From RFPW01 sp040401595 (GTDB lineage: Bacteria > Pseudomonadota > Gammaproteobacteria > Burkholderiales > Burkholderiaceae_E): a stretch of DNA of 64,000 nt. Location: assembly GCA_040401595.1 (NCBI GenBank), contig JBBAOE010000010.1, positions 60,272-124,271 of the forward strand, read 5' to 3'. This document shows positions 45,165 through 53,901 of the stretch, one piece after another. The first letter of the stretch is position 1; each line of letters starts with the position of its first letter. The notes below the pieces were generated by a model. That model had not been told where the DNA came from. It saw only the letters and a program-made list of their open reading frames with translations, and did not search any database. A program made the translations under genes and the position numbers.

Positions 45165-46955
45165 TCAGAAGGTGCGCGCCTTGGGCGCAAAGGTCTCGAC
45201 GCTCATTGGCTTCAGATTGACTGGCTTGTAACTCAACCGGTTGCCGTCGGTGTAATACAGGGAGTGTTTCATCCACTGCACGTCATTGCGCTCCGAAAAA
45301 TCGCGGTGCGCATGCGCCCCGCGACTTTCCTTGCGGGCTTCAGCAGAAACCATTGTTGCTTTGGCGGTTTCAACCAGATTATCCAACTCCAGGGCTTCAA
45401 CGCGGGCCGTATTGAACACCTGGCTCTTATCGCCCAGATGCACCTGTTGTGAGCGCTCAGCCAACTCGAGAATGCGTTCGACACCCTGAGCCATCCGCTC
45501 TGAGGACCGGAAAACGCCGCAATGCGCCTGCATCGTGCGACGGATATCGTTGGCGACCTCCTGCACGTTTTCTCCAGAACTGGTGCCATCCAGTTTGGCG
45601 AGGCGGGCAAGCGATGCATCCCCAGCATCCCTGGGAATTTCTTTATGGGGCTGGTTGGCCAGGTGCTGATCGACGATGTGCATCCCGGCCGATCGGCCAA
45701 AAACCAGCAGATCCAGCAGGGAATTCGTCCCCAGGCGATTCGCGCCATGAACGCTGACGCATGCGCACTCGCCGATCGCATAAAGCCCAGGGAGCACCGC
45801 AGAAGGATTATCCCCACGCGGCACGACAACCTGACCGTGATAATTGGTCGGAATACCACCCATCTGGTAATGGATGGTCGGTACTACAGGGATCGGATCC
45901 TTGATCGGATCGACGTTAGCAAATTTGATCGCGATTTCCCGGATACTCGGCAGGCGCTTCATGATGGTCTCGGCGCCGAGATGATCCAGTTTCAGCAGGA
46001 CGTAATCTCCGTCCGGCCCGCAGCCACGCCCTTCCTGAATTTCCTGGTCCATCGAGCGGGACACAAAATCACGCGGAGCCAGATCCTTGAGGGTGGGCGC
46101 ATAGCGCTCCATGAATCGCTCGCCGTGCTTGTTGAGCAAGATGCCGCCCTCGCCCCGGACGCCTTCGGTCACCAGGACTCCTGCACCAGCAACGCCCGTG
46201 GGGTGGAACTGCCAGAACTCCATATCCTCGAGGGGGATACCCGCCCGCGCCGCCATCCCCATACCGTCACCGGTATTAATGAACGCATTGGTCGAAGCCG
46301 CCCAAATCCGGCCAGCACCACCGGTCGCGAGAACGGTGGTTTTCGCCTCGAGAACCATGACCTCACCCGTCTCCATCTCGAGTGCGACGACACCAACCAC
46401 GTCGCCGTCAGCGTCCCGGATCAGATCCAGAGCCATCCACTCGACGAAAAACTGGGTCCGTGCCCGCACATTGCGCTGATAGAGCGTGTGCAGCATGGCG
46501 TGGCCCGTTCGATCTGCTGCGGCGCAGGCACGCTGGACCGGTTTCTCGCCAAAGTTGGCGGTATGACCGCCAAATGGACGCTGGTAAATGGTCCCATCCG
46601 GGTTGCGATCAAAGGGCATCCCGAAATGTTCGAGTTCGTAGACGACCTGGGGCGCCATCCGGCACATGAATTCAATCGCGTCCTGATCGCCGAGATAATC
46701 GGACCCTTTGACCGTATCAAACATGTGCCAGTACCAGTTGTCCTCGCTCATGTTGCCAAGCGACGCACCGATACCGCCCTGAGCCGCCACGGTGTGCGAA
46801 CGGGTCGGAAACACCTTGGACAGCACCGCCACATTCAGCCCCGCCTCGGCAAGCTGCAATGAGCAACGCATGCCTGAACCACCCGCACCGACCACCACCA
46901 CATCGAACTTGCGGCGCTGCAGGCCATTGGCGAGCTTGGTTAACACTTCAGCCAT
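45165..46955 (-). CDS. sdhA: Succinate dehydrogenase flavoprotein subunit SdhA
   Basis: 596 residues. The FAD fold is VVGAGGSGMRC, and the flavin-linking His is in RSHTVAAQGGIGASLG. Substrate-site segments include QFHPTGVAGAGVLVTEG and GEGGILLNKHGERFMERYAP. It oxidises succinate to fumarate. I chose ATG 46955 because GGAGG is eight bases upstream; ATG 46961, overlapping the sdhD stop, is too close to that site. An open frame continues far upstream in sdhC/sdhD but is not coding. Confidence 0.97.
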   Translation of the reverse strand: MAEVLTKLANGLQRRKFDVVVVGAGGSGMRCSLQLAEAGLNVAVLSKVFPTRSHTVAAQGGIGASLGNMSEDNWYWHMFDTVKGSDYLGDQDAIEFMCRMAPQVVYELEHFGMPFDRNPDGTIYQRPFGGHTANFGEKPVQRACAAADRTGHAMLHTLYQRNVRARTQFFVEWMALDLIRDADGDVVGVVALEMETGEVMVLEAKTTVLATGGAGRIWAASTNAFINTGDGMGMAARAGIPLEDMEFWQFHPTGVAGAGVLVTEGVRGEGGILLNKHGERFMERYAPTLKDLAPRDFVSRSMDQEIQEGRGCGPDGDYVLLKLDHLGAETIMKRLPSIREIAIKFANVDPIKDPIPVVPTIHYQMGGIPTNYHGQVVVPRGDNPSAVLPGLYAIGECACVSVHGANRLGTNSLLDLLVFGRSAGMHIVDQHLANQPHKEIPRDAGDASLARLAKLDGTSSGENVQEVANDIRRTMQAHCGVFRSSERMAQGVERILELAERSQQVHLGDKSQVFNTARVEALELDNLVETAKATMVSAEARKESRGAHAHRDFSERNDVQWMKHSLYYTDGNRLSYKPVNLKPMSVETFAPKARTF

Positions 46956-46957
46956 GT

Positions 46958-47308
46958 TCATAGCCTCCAAAGAATGATCGCCAGCCAAAATCCGTAACCG
47001 GCCAGCAGCAGAACGGTGCCTGCCTGCAAGACGAGACGGATTCCGGTGGGCTTGATGTAATCCATGAAAATGTCCCGAACGCCGACCCAGGCGTGATAGA
47101 GCAAGGCTGCGCCACTCAGCAAGGTCGCGACTTTCATGAAGGGGTGAGCGAACAGCGTGGCCCAGTTGCCGTAGTTGAATTCGGGCAGTCTGAAAACCGC
47201 GATGATCAGGATCACCGTGTAGAGCGCGATCACGACCGCTGAGAGACGTTGCAATAACCAACTGCCGATGCCGTAGTGGGCACCGGTCACGATCCGTTGA
47301 GTTGTCAT
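46958..47308 (-). CDS. sdhD: Succinate dehydrogenase membrane anchor SdhD
   Basis: 116 residues, three membrane helices. The heme/quinone region is LLYHAWVGVRDIFMDYI, with His72 as the likely heme b ligand and Tyr84 near the quinone site. It anchors SdhAB and, with SdhC, binds heme b and ubiquinone. It lies 15 bases after sdhC and stops just before sdhA. Confidence 0.95.
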   Translation of the reverse strand: MTTQRIVTGAHYGIGSWLLQRLSAVVIALYTVILIIAVFRLPEFNYGNWATLFAHPFMKVATLLSGAALLYHAWVGVRDIFMDYIKPTGIRLVLQAGTVLLLAGYGFWLAIILWRL

Positions 47309-47323
47309 GGACCTGTCCCTTGC

Positions 47324-47734
47324 TCAGTAAAGGCCAAATAGAGCGCCAGCGAGCGCCAGCGTCAAGGCGAGACTGATCCCGATGACTGCTTTCGCAGAAT
47401 TCGCAGCCGCCTCTTTTTCGAGTCCGACATGGTTGTCCAGCAGGAGGTAGCGCACGCCAGCGACCAGATGATGGCAAAACGCCCAAATCATGCCGAGCAA
47501 CACCACCTTGACCAGGGGATTAGCGACTGCAGTCCGAAAGCGCTCGAACCCCAGCTCCGAAATCAGACTCTCCTGGAAAAGCCATAGGATCAGGGGAAGC
47601 CCGATCAGGAACATCAACGCCCCGCTGATCCTGTGCAAAATCGACACGATGCCCGCAACGGGTAGCCGATAGCCCAAGATCTGGGTGACGTGAATGTTCC
47701 GATAGACGGGGCGCTTGGCGGCAAGACCAGCCAT
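47324..47734 (-). CDS. sdhC: Succinate dehydrogenase cytochrome b subunit SdhC
   Basis: 136 residues, three membrane helices. The N-terminal region RPVYRNIHVTQILGYRLPVAG resembles other proteobacterial SdhC proteins, and SILHRISGALMF is the PROSITE-type signature region. CHHLVAGVRYLLLD carries the heme ligand (His88/89). ATG 47734 has AGGAG five bases upstream; the longer open frame reaches to 47989 but has no support. First gene of the sdh-gltA-suc block. Confidence 0.95.
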   Translation of the reverse strand: MAGLAAKRPVYRNIHVTQILGYRLPVAGIVSILHRISGALMFLIGLPLILWLFQESLISELGFERFRTAVANPLVKVVLLGMIWAFCHHLVAGVRYLLLDNHVGLEKEAAANSAKAVIGISLALTLALAGALFGLY

Positions 47735-47991
47735 ATTGACTCCTCGGAACGGCAGGGAAAAACACCCTATTTTGCCCCGAAAGTGCACAACCAGCCAACG
47801 TCTTTGCCCTGACAAATCCGCGCGGAGCCTCGCAATCGACGCCCACGCGGGGCTGCGCGCTGGATTCTGCGACACCGGGTCGCAGAATTGCGATGACCTT
47901 GCAGACAAGTCCATCTCAGTTCTACAGTGGCGGCCCAGCGTTATCGTTTTAACGCGTCCCTTCAATTCCACTCCCCTCCAGGAGCGCATGC
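47735..47991. promoter_or_regulatory. Divergent sdhC/mdh regulatory region
   Basis: A 257-base non-coding stretch between divergent genes that must hold promoters in both directions. On the minus strand TTGGCT, 18 bases, CAAAAT lies about 40-75 bases before sdhC. On the plus strand a weak TTGCAG, 18 bases, TACAGT lies upstream of mdh, and AGGAG at 47980-47984 is the mdh ribosome site. No strong operator palindrome is seen. Promoter positions are guesses from weak matches. Confidence 0.4.
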
Positions 47992-48975
47992 ATGAGCAAA
48001 TCCCCCAAACGAGTCGCCATCACCGGCGCGGCCGGTCAGATCGGTTATTCGCTGCTATTTCGGATCGCCAACGGTGACCTCCTTGGCAAGGATCAGCCCG
48101 TCATCCTCCAGCTGCTCGACATCACGCCAGCCCTGGGCGCGGTCAAAGGGGTGGTTATGGAGCTTGAGGATTGCGCGTTTCCGCTTCTGGCTGGCGTCGT
48201 CATCACCGATGCGCCCGAGGTTGCGTTTCGGGATGCCGACTACGCCCTACTGGTGGGCGCCCGGCCCCGCAGCAAGGGCATGGAGCGCAAGGATCTGCTC
48301 GAGGCCAATGGCGCCATCTTTACCGTCCAGGGCCGCGCTCTGGATCGGGTCGCTTCGCGCGATGTGCGCGTGCTGGTCGTCGGAAATCCGGCCAACACCA
48401 ACGCTTATATCGCGATGAAGTCTGCACCGAGCCTGCCCAAAAAGAACTTCACTGCCATGTTGCGCCTCGACCACAACCGCGCCCTGAGCCAGCTCGCTGC
48501 CAAGGCGGCGTGTCCGGTTGCTTCGATCGAGCATCTGGCGGTCTGGGGCAATCATTCGCCGACGATGTACGCGGACTACCGCTTCGCGACTTCGGGTGGT
48601 CAATCCTTGCAAAAGATCATTCATGACGAAACCTGGAACCGCGAAGTCTTCCTGCCGACGGTCGGTAAGCGCGGGGCCGCGATCATCGAGGCACGCGGAC
48701 TCTCCTCAGCCGCCTCAGCGGCCAACGCCGCCATCGACCATATAAGGGACTGGGCTCTTGGCACTGGGGATCGCTGGGTAACCATGGGAATCGCGTCGGA
48801 TGGCTCCTACGGAATTCCCGAGGATGTCATGTTCGGCTACCCGGTCACCTGCGCCAATGGCGAATACACGATTGTCCAGGGCCTGGAAATTGATGAATTC
48901 TCCCGTAGCCGCATCGCAATCACGCTCGCTGAGCTGGAAGAAGAGCGGGCTGGTGTCGCGCATCTGCTGGCCTAA
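47992..48975 (+). CDS. mdh: Malate dehydrogenase Mdh
   Basis: 327 residues, NAD-dependent, of the long cytosolic-type subgroup found in betaproteobacteria. The NAD site is ITGAAGQIGYSLLFRIANG. The substrate Arg are in GARPRSKGMERKDLL, and the proton-acceptor His in WGNHSPTMYADYR. It closes the TCA cycle by oxidising malate. ATG 47992 has AGGAG seven bases upstream. A CitE-like gene starts two bases after its stop. Confidence 0.97.
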   Translation: MSKSPKRVAITGAAGQIGYSLLFRIANGDLLGKDQPVILQLLDITPALGAVKGVVMELEDCAFPLLAGVVITDAPEVAFRDADYALLVGARPRSKGMERKDLLEANGAIFTVQGRALDRVASRDVRVLVVGNPANTNAYIAMKSAPSLPKKNFTAMLRLDHNRALSQLAAKAACPVASIEHLAVWGNHSPTMYADYRFATSGGQSLQKIIHDETWNREVFLPTVGKRGAAIIEARGLSSAASAANAAIDHIRDWALGTGDRWVTMGIASDGSYGIPEDVMFGYPVTCANGEYTIVQGLEIDEFSRSRIAITLAELEEERAGVAHLLA

Positions 48976-48977
48976 GC

Positions 48978-50012
48978 TTGAAAGCCCTGGCAGCGCACCC
49001 CAACGAGGTGCTTCTCGATGGCGGGCGCGATCTTCGCGCCCTGCCGTCGGTTGACCACTACTGCGGAAGCGAAGCTCGGATCGCAAAGGCACTCGCGCTG
49101 CAGTCAGCCTCGGTGGCTCAGCTCGAGGCGACCGGCCACGGCGTGATCTGGCCCACGTTCGACGTCACTGCCGACTGCGAGGACGGCGCACTCGCCGGGG
49201 CCGAAGCCGAGCAGGCTGAACTCGTCGGCGCCGCCATCGCCTCAAGTGCGAACCGCTTTGGCCGAGTAGGCGTAAGGATTCATCCGGCCGGATCTGATTT
49301 TTTTCATGATGATCTCGACCGGATCCTGCACAAGGCGGGAAATCGCGTCGCTTACATCACCCTGCCGAAAATTGAATCCGCTGCGCAATGCGAACAGGCC
49401 ATTGCCGACATTGACGCGTTGACCACGGCCCTGGTTCCGGACCGGGAGGACAGAATTCCGATTCAGGTCCTGATCGAGAGCCCGCTGGTACTTCGGGACC
49501 TGGATGCCATCGCCGCACATCCGAGGGTCGAGTGCCTCTCATTTGGGCTGATGGATTATGTGAGCGCGTTTCAAGGCGCCATCCCAGATGACGCCATGAC
49601 GAGCCCGGGCCAGTTTGAACACCCCCTGGTGCGGGCGGCCAAAGTTCAGTGCTCGCTGGCTGCGCATGCACACGGGAAGGTCGCATCGCACAATGTCAGC
49701 ATCATTCTAGATGCGCCTGAGCGAGTCGAAGCGGAAGCGCATCGGGCCGCAAACGAGTTCGGATTTACCCGGATGTGGAGTATCCATCCGATCCAGATCG
49801 CGGCGATCCTGCGCGGAATTGCGCCCTCCGCGAGCTCAATCGAAGAATCCGCGAGCATCCTGATGGCGGCTCGAGACGCATCGTGGGGACCCGTGTCCTG
49901 GCGAGGGCGTTTGCATGACCGGGCCAGCTATCGCTTTCACTGGCAGAGGTTGCGCCGGGCCCATCAAATGGGCGGCCAGATACCGAACGAAGCCCGCGCC
50001 GCCTTTTTTTGA
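48978..50012 (+). CDS. HpcH/HpaI-family (CitE-like) lyase
   Basis: 344 residues of the TIM-barrel aldolase/citrate-lyase-beta superfamily. The segments DVTADCEDGA, RVGVRIHP, PKIES, LIESPLVLRD and FGLMDYVSAFQGAIP carry the residues that bind metal and the acyl group. Family members split beta-hydroxyacyl-CoA such as malyl-, methylmalyl- or citryl-CoA. The gene starts with TTG 48978, two bases after mdh, so it is likely co-expressed; a lyase acting on a malate-derived CoA ester is one reading, not proven. The start lacks a clear ribosome site. Confidence 0.82.
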   Translation: MKALAAHPNEVLLDGGRDLRALPSVDHYCGSEARIAKALALQSASVAQLEATGHGVIWPTFDVTADCEDGALAGAEAEQAELVGAAIASSANRFGRVGVRIHPAGSDFFHDDLDRILHKAGNRVAYITLPKIESAAQCEQAIADIDALTTALVPDREDRIPIQVLIESPLVLRDLDAIAAHPRVECLSFGLMDYVSAFQGAIPDDAMTSPGQFEHPLVRAAKVQCSLAAHAHGKVASHNVSIILDAPERVEAEAHRAANEFGFTRMWSIHPIQIAAILRGIAPSASSIEESASILMAARDASWGPVSWRGRLHDRASYRFHWQRLRRAHQMGGQIPNEARAAFF

Positions 50013-50240
50013 CCACTTCCTGGCAAAAAACGACTGTCGGTCCCCGACGGTAGGTAGGATATTTGTCCATCGCTTGGTGCAATATATGGCGCTGACGATG
50101 TCTTCCAACCTCGAGTGGTTCTTGGGCAAAGCCGCATGACATGGGGCGACGAATGACGGCGCCACACCCTTTGGTCTGCGTGGACTGGACCCGCTTGGGA
50201 CTGAAGCCCTTGAAGTCGTACCGATCAACCGTGAGTCCAG
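50013..50240. other. 228-base intergenic region
   Basis: Lies between the CitE-like gene and the lipoprotein gene. An AT-rich patch (gcaatatatggc, near 50080) could be part of a promoter for the downstream gene but has no clear partner hexamer. No RNA gene, repeat or terminator with a U-run was seen. Confidence 0.5.
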
Positions 50241-50987
50241 ATGCGATACCCCACTGAACCAAGTCCTCTGCTCGCGCAAGGGTTGACCCGACTGCGACTC
50301 GCGTATTCCCGCGATTGGCGCGCGCTTGCTCTTACAGGCTGCGGCTGGGCGCTGCTGACATTTGGCCTGACGGGCTGCGCTTTTCGAGGATCAAGCCCGG
50401 TTTCGCCAATACAGCCTCCCCCCTCCAGCAGCGCAATGGCGACCCTTCAGACCAACGTACCACCCCTTAACTCACCGCCTCCGGTGGGGTCATCGTCAGC
50501 CGAAGGTTCAAGGGAATCTTCAGCACGAACGCTCAACGCACCGCTCAGCGTGCCCTCCCCGATCACAGAATCCTCGACGGCAACGCGGGTGCCTTTGGAG
50601 ATGGCTGGGCCTCCTCCAAGCCCACCGGGCAGCGATGGCGCGACAGCCGGAAGTGACCTGGCAACGGAGCCTTCGACCCGGCAGACTGCAGCGCAGCCCG
50701 TCGACAACGCGTCGGACCACCGCCGAATTGCTGGCAACTATCAATGCGGCCAGGGGCACACCGTACGAGTCAACAGTGCAGCAGACCCTCGCGACCCCAA
50801 TCGTGTGGACGCCATCCTCTTGACTTGGCAAGGCGCTCAACATCGCCTGCAGGAGGTCAAAAGTGTCAGTGGCGCCGCCCGCTTTGAGAACCAGACGGCT
50901 GGATTGCTGTGGATCATGATCCCAGGCAAGGCGATGCTTCTGAGCAGCAAAATCGGCCGTCCCCTGGCCAATGACTGCCGCCTCTAG
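50241..50987 (+). CDS. Lipoprotein with MliC-like lysozyme-inhibitor domain
   Basis: 248 residues. A long n-region and hydrophobic core end in lipobox LTGC (Cys46). Then comes a Pro/Ser/Thr-rich linker of over 100 residues. The last about 85 residues (YQCGQGHTVRVN, VDAILLTWQG, HRLQEVKSVSGAARFEN, GLLWIMIPGKAMLL, PLANDC) follow the pattern of MliC/PliC domains: two Cys closing the barrel, the SGAxY/F loop and the W.KG/PGKA strand. Such domains inhibit c-type lysozyme in the periplasm. The fold call is by eye. ATG 50241; no good ribosome site. Confidence 0.62.
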   Translation: MRYPTEPSPLLAQGLTRLRLAYSRDWRALALTGCGWALLTFGLTGCAFRGSSPVSPIQPPPSSSAMATLQTNVPPLNSPPPVGSSSAEGSRESSARTLNAPLSVPSPITESSTATRVPLEMAGPPPSPPGSDGATAGSDLATEPSTRQTAAQPVDNASDHRRIAGNYQCGQGHTVRVNSAADPRDPNRVDAILLTWQGAQHRLQEVKSVSGAARFENQTAGLLWIMIPGKAMLLSSKIGRPLANDCRL

Positions 50988-51034
50988 GCAGAGCAGCGCA
51001 GCACACGCGTCCGCCAGATTGCCAGAATTCAACA

Positions 51035-52486
51035 ATGGGTTCCGTTGTCTCCAATGTTCGCGCCGAGCCCGATCAGGTACTGGCCGATATCGCTGATTAC
51101 GTACTGAATGTCGAAATCAATAGCACGAGCGCGATCGAGACGGCACAGGCATGCCTGATCGACACGCTGGGCTGTGGCCTTGAGGCGCTGGAATACCCAG
51201 CCTGCACCAAACTGCTTGGCCCCTTGGTGCACGGTACCGTGGTTCCGAACGGCGCACGGGTACCTGGCACTCAGTTCCAGCTCGACCCTGTCAAAGCCGC
51301 CTTCGATATTGGTACGACGATTCGATGGCTCGACTTCAACGACACCTGGCTCGCCGCGGAATGGGGCCACCCCTCCGACAATCTGGGAGGAATCCTAGCC
51401 ACTGCTGACTGGCTAAGCCGCACCGCAGTAGCCGCTGGAAAGCCCCCCCTCACCATGCGCCAGGTGCTGTTGGCAATGATCATGGCACACGAAATTCAGG
51501 GCTGCCTGGCACTGGAGAACGCGTTCAACGCGGTCGGTCTGGACCATGTGGTCCTGGTCAAAGTCGCCTCAACGGCTGTGGTCGGAAAACTACTCGGATT
51601 AAACCGCGACGAGTTGATCAACGCCGTATCGCATGCCTGGGTCGACGGTCAGGCATTGCGGACCTACCGGCATGCTCCCAACACTGGCTCGCGCAAGAGC
51701 TGGGCTGCTGGCGATGCCACGAGTCGAGCTGTCCGCCTGGCACTGATCGCCAAGACCGGGGAAATGGGATACCCGAGCGTTCTGTCTGCCAGAACCTGGG
51801 GCTTCTATGATGTCCTGTTCAAGGGCAACGCATTCCGGTTCCAACGTCCATACGGCACGTACGTGATGGAAAACGTTCTGTTCAAGCTATCGTTCCCAGC
51901 CGAATTTCATGCCCAGACGGCAGTGGAATGCGCGATGTCGCTGCATCATCAACTGGTGGCCAGCGGTCGCAGCGCCGTCGATATTGAATCCATCACGATC
52001 CGCACCCATGAGGCCTGCGTCCGAATCATCGACAAACAGGGTCCGCTCAACAATCCCGCGGATCGCGACCACTGCATCCAGTACATGGTGGCCATTCCTC
52101 TGCTGTTCGGTCGACTCACCGCAGGCGACTATGAAGACGCAGTCGCAGCCGATCCCCAAATTGATGTTCTACGCGACAAAATCCGCTGTATCGAAGATGC
52201 GACCTTCACCAAGGATTATCACGACCCGGCCAAGCGCTCGATCGCCAACGCACTGACCATACGAATGAACGACGGCACCGTACTGCCAGAAATTGTGTGC
52301 GAATATCCGATCGGTCACCGGCGGCGGCGCGAGCAAGGGATTCCAGTACTGATTGAAAAGTTTCGCACTAACCTCGCCCGGCGCTTCCCGAAGAAGCAGC
52401 AGCACCGCATCCTGGAGGCCTCACTAGACCTTGATGGCCTGTGTGCGATGCCGGTGAACGAGTACGTGGATCTCTACGTCATCTGA
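51035..52486 (+). CDS. prpD: MmgE/PrpD-family 2-methylcitrate dehydratase
   Basis: 483 residues, the length of PrpD. Conserved regions include CLIDTLGCGLEAL, FDIGTTIRWLDFNDTWLAAEWGH-type (here split as TTIRWLDFNDTWL and EWGHPSDNLGG), HAWVDGQALRTYRH, KSWAAGDATSRAVRLA and FPAEFHAQTAVECA. PrpD dehydrates 2-methylcitrate in propionate breakdown and can also act on citrate. prpB and prpC are not in this window, so its job may be a TCA-linked dehydratase; the nearby mdh and CitE-like genes agree with that. ATG 51035, weak ribosome site. Confidence 0.88.
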   Translation: MGSVVSNVRAEPDQVLADIADYVLNVEINSTSAIETAQACLIDTLGCGLEALEYPACTKLLGPLVHGTVVPNGARVPGTQFQLDPVKAAFDIGTTIRWLDFNDTWLAAEWGHPSDNLGGILATADWLSRTAVAAGKPPLTMRQVLLAMIMAHEIQGCLALENAFNAVGLDHVVLVKVASTAVVGKLLGLNRDELINAVSHAWVDGQALRTYRHAPNTGSRKSWAAGDATSRAVRLALIAKTGEMGYPSVLSARTWGFYDVLFKGNAFRFQRPYGTYVMENVLFKLSFPAEFHAQTAVECAMSLHHQLVASGRSAVDIESITIRTHEACVRIIDKQGPLNNPADRDHCIQYMVAIPLLFGRLTAGDYEDAVAADPQIDVLRDKIRCIEDATFTKDYHDPAKRSIANALTIRMNDGTVLPEIVCEYPIGHRRRREQGIPVLIEKFRTNLARRFPKKQQHRILEASLDLDGLCAMPVNEYVDLYVI

Positions 52487-52503
52487 GCATATTGTTGACC
52501 CTC

Positions 52504-52878
52504 ATGACGACCCTTTCGCGCATTGTTCTGATCGTTGAGGATGAACCGGATATCGCTGAGCTCATCCGCATGGAATTCTCGTTCGCGGGATGGACGGTCC
52601 ATGTTTGCTCAACGGCCGATGAGGCCCTGCCCCTGGCCTTGCGACTGCATCCTGACGTGATGATCATCGACGTGATGTTGCCCGGGTATATCGACGGGTA
52701 CGAGTTGTGTCGGAAAATCAAAGTGCATGATTCGCTGGCCGCCACGGCTGTGGTGATTCTCACCGCACTCGATCAATCTAATCAGCGTCTTGCGGGCGAG
52801 ATGGCCGGTTGCGACGCCTATCTGGTCAAACCATTTTCCCCGGCAGAATTGGAACAGACTGCCCGAGCCCTCGCCTGA
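52504..52878 (+). CDS. Receiver-only (CheY-like) response regulator
   Basis: 124 residues, a single REC domain with no output domain. Acidic pocket Glu12/Asp13, phospho-acceptor Asp56 (MIIDVMLPG), Thr87 and Lys109 (LVKPFSP) are all present, so it should be phosphorylatable. No histidine kinase is adjacent. It opens a tightly packed operon with a cation diffusion facilitator and an RND exporter. I took ATG 52504; the frame is open 21 codons further up inside the prpD gene. It presumably acts by protein-protein contact. Confidence 0.88.
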   Translation: MTTLSRIVLIVEDEPDIAELIRMEFSFAGWTVHVCSTADEALPLALRLHPDVMIIDVMLPGYIDGYELCRKIKVHDSLAATAVVILTALDQSNQRLAGEMAGCDAYLVKPFSPAELEQTARALA

Positions 52879-52900
52879 TGACAGCGGAGCCCCTGCCCGA

Positions 52901-53848
52901 GTGTTCCAGATTCAAGCACCCACCGACGCACCCGAGGACTCCGAAGCCACCGCGCAAACAGCCCGCGAACGTACGCTCGCTGCCTCGCGCAGTACCTGGG
53001 TCAGCATTGCCGTCAACCTCCTGCTGAGTACCGCCCAGGTCAGCGCAGGCATGATGACCAAATCCCAGGGCTTGATTGCCGATGGCATCCATTCGCTGTC
53101 GGATCTGGTCTCCGACGTGATTGTTCTCGTGGCCAACCAGCAGAGCCATCAGCAGGCAGATCAGCAGCACCCCTATGGGCATCACCGCTTTGAAACGGCG
53201 GCTTCGCTGGTGCTCGGCTTTATCCTGATCGTGGTCGGCGTTGGGATGCTCTGGAAGTCCGTTCAATCGATCCAGGATCCGCATGCGATCGCCGTCGTCA
53301 GTCCGCTAGCCCTTTGGGCCGCTGGAGGCGGACTGATCGCGAAGGAACTCCTGTTTCGATACCTGCTGTCGATTGCGAAACGGGTCAAGTCTGGCCTCCT
53401 GGTTGCCAATGCCTGGCATGCAAGGTCCGATGCTGCTTCCTCTCTGGTGGTTGGTCTTGGCATTCTGGGTAATCTTGCCGGTTACCCGATGCTGGATCCA
53501 ATCGCTGCACTGATCGTTGGCTTGATGATTGTCAAACTGGGATCCGGTTTCGGCTGGGAGGCCCTGCACGATCTCATGGATCGCGCCGCCAATGACGCTG
53601 AGGTCGCAGCGATTACCCAGACGCTCCAATCAACCCCGGGCGTGCGGGAGGTCCATGATCTGCGAACGCGCAAGATGGGCGACCTGATTCACGTCGATGT
53701 TCATCTGAGTGTCGATGCTGGGATGACCGTCGAGGACGGCCACGAAATCGCCGTCGAGGCCAAGCGAAGAACGCTCGAGAGACACCGCGTTCTGAACGTC
53801 ATGACCCATATTGACCCTTGGAAAGACCCACCCATCAAAGAACGTTGA
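52901..53848 (+). CDS. Cation diffusion facilitator metal exporter
   Basis: 315 residues. Six membrane helices and a C-terminal cytosolic ferredoxin-like domain. Metal-site pieces are GLIADGIHSLSDLVSDV (TM2), HPYGHHRFET between TM2 and TM3, and NAWHARSDAASSLVV (TM5), with the C-terminal HVDVHLSVD, then VLNVMTHIDP. FieF/ZitB-type proteins export Zn, Fe or other divalent cations in exchange for protons. The start is GTG 52901, with GGAG about eleven bases upstream; no ATG fits. It lies 22 bases after the response regulator. Confidence 0.9.
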   Translation: MFQIQAPTDAPEDSEATAQTARERTLAASRSTWVSIAVNLLLSTAQVSAGMMTKSQGLIADGIHSLSDLVSDVIVLVANQQSHQQADQQHPYGHHRFETAASLVLGFILIVVGVGMLWKSVQSIQDPHAIAVVSPLALWAAGGGLIAKELLFRYLLSIAKRVKSGLLVANAWHARSDAASSLVVGLGILGNLAGYPMLDPIAALIVGLMIVKLGSGFGWEALHDLMDRAANDAEVAAITQTLQSTPGVREVHDLRTRKMGDLIHVDVHLSVDAGMTVEDGHEIAVEAKRRTLERHRVLNVMTHIDPWKDPPIKER

Positions 53849-53901
53849 GGAGGCAGCAGATCGTTTACGATGGAGGTCTGAAGATAGATCGGAAAGTACT
53901 C

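Noticed and set aside
45165..47486. An open frame of 773 codons covering sdhA and running back through sdhD.
   Set aside because: The first about 175 codons are antisense-free but out of frame with sdhD and sdhC, which have clear membrane-protein sequence; real sdhA begins at 46955 after GGAGG.
49765..50279. Two minus-strand frames (165 and 147 codons) across the end of the CitE-like gene and the following gap.
   Set aside because: Arg/Ser-rich, mostly antisense to a well-supported gene, no family resemblance.
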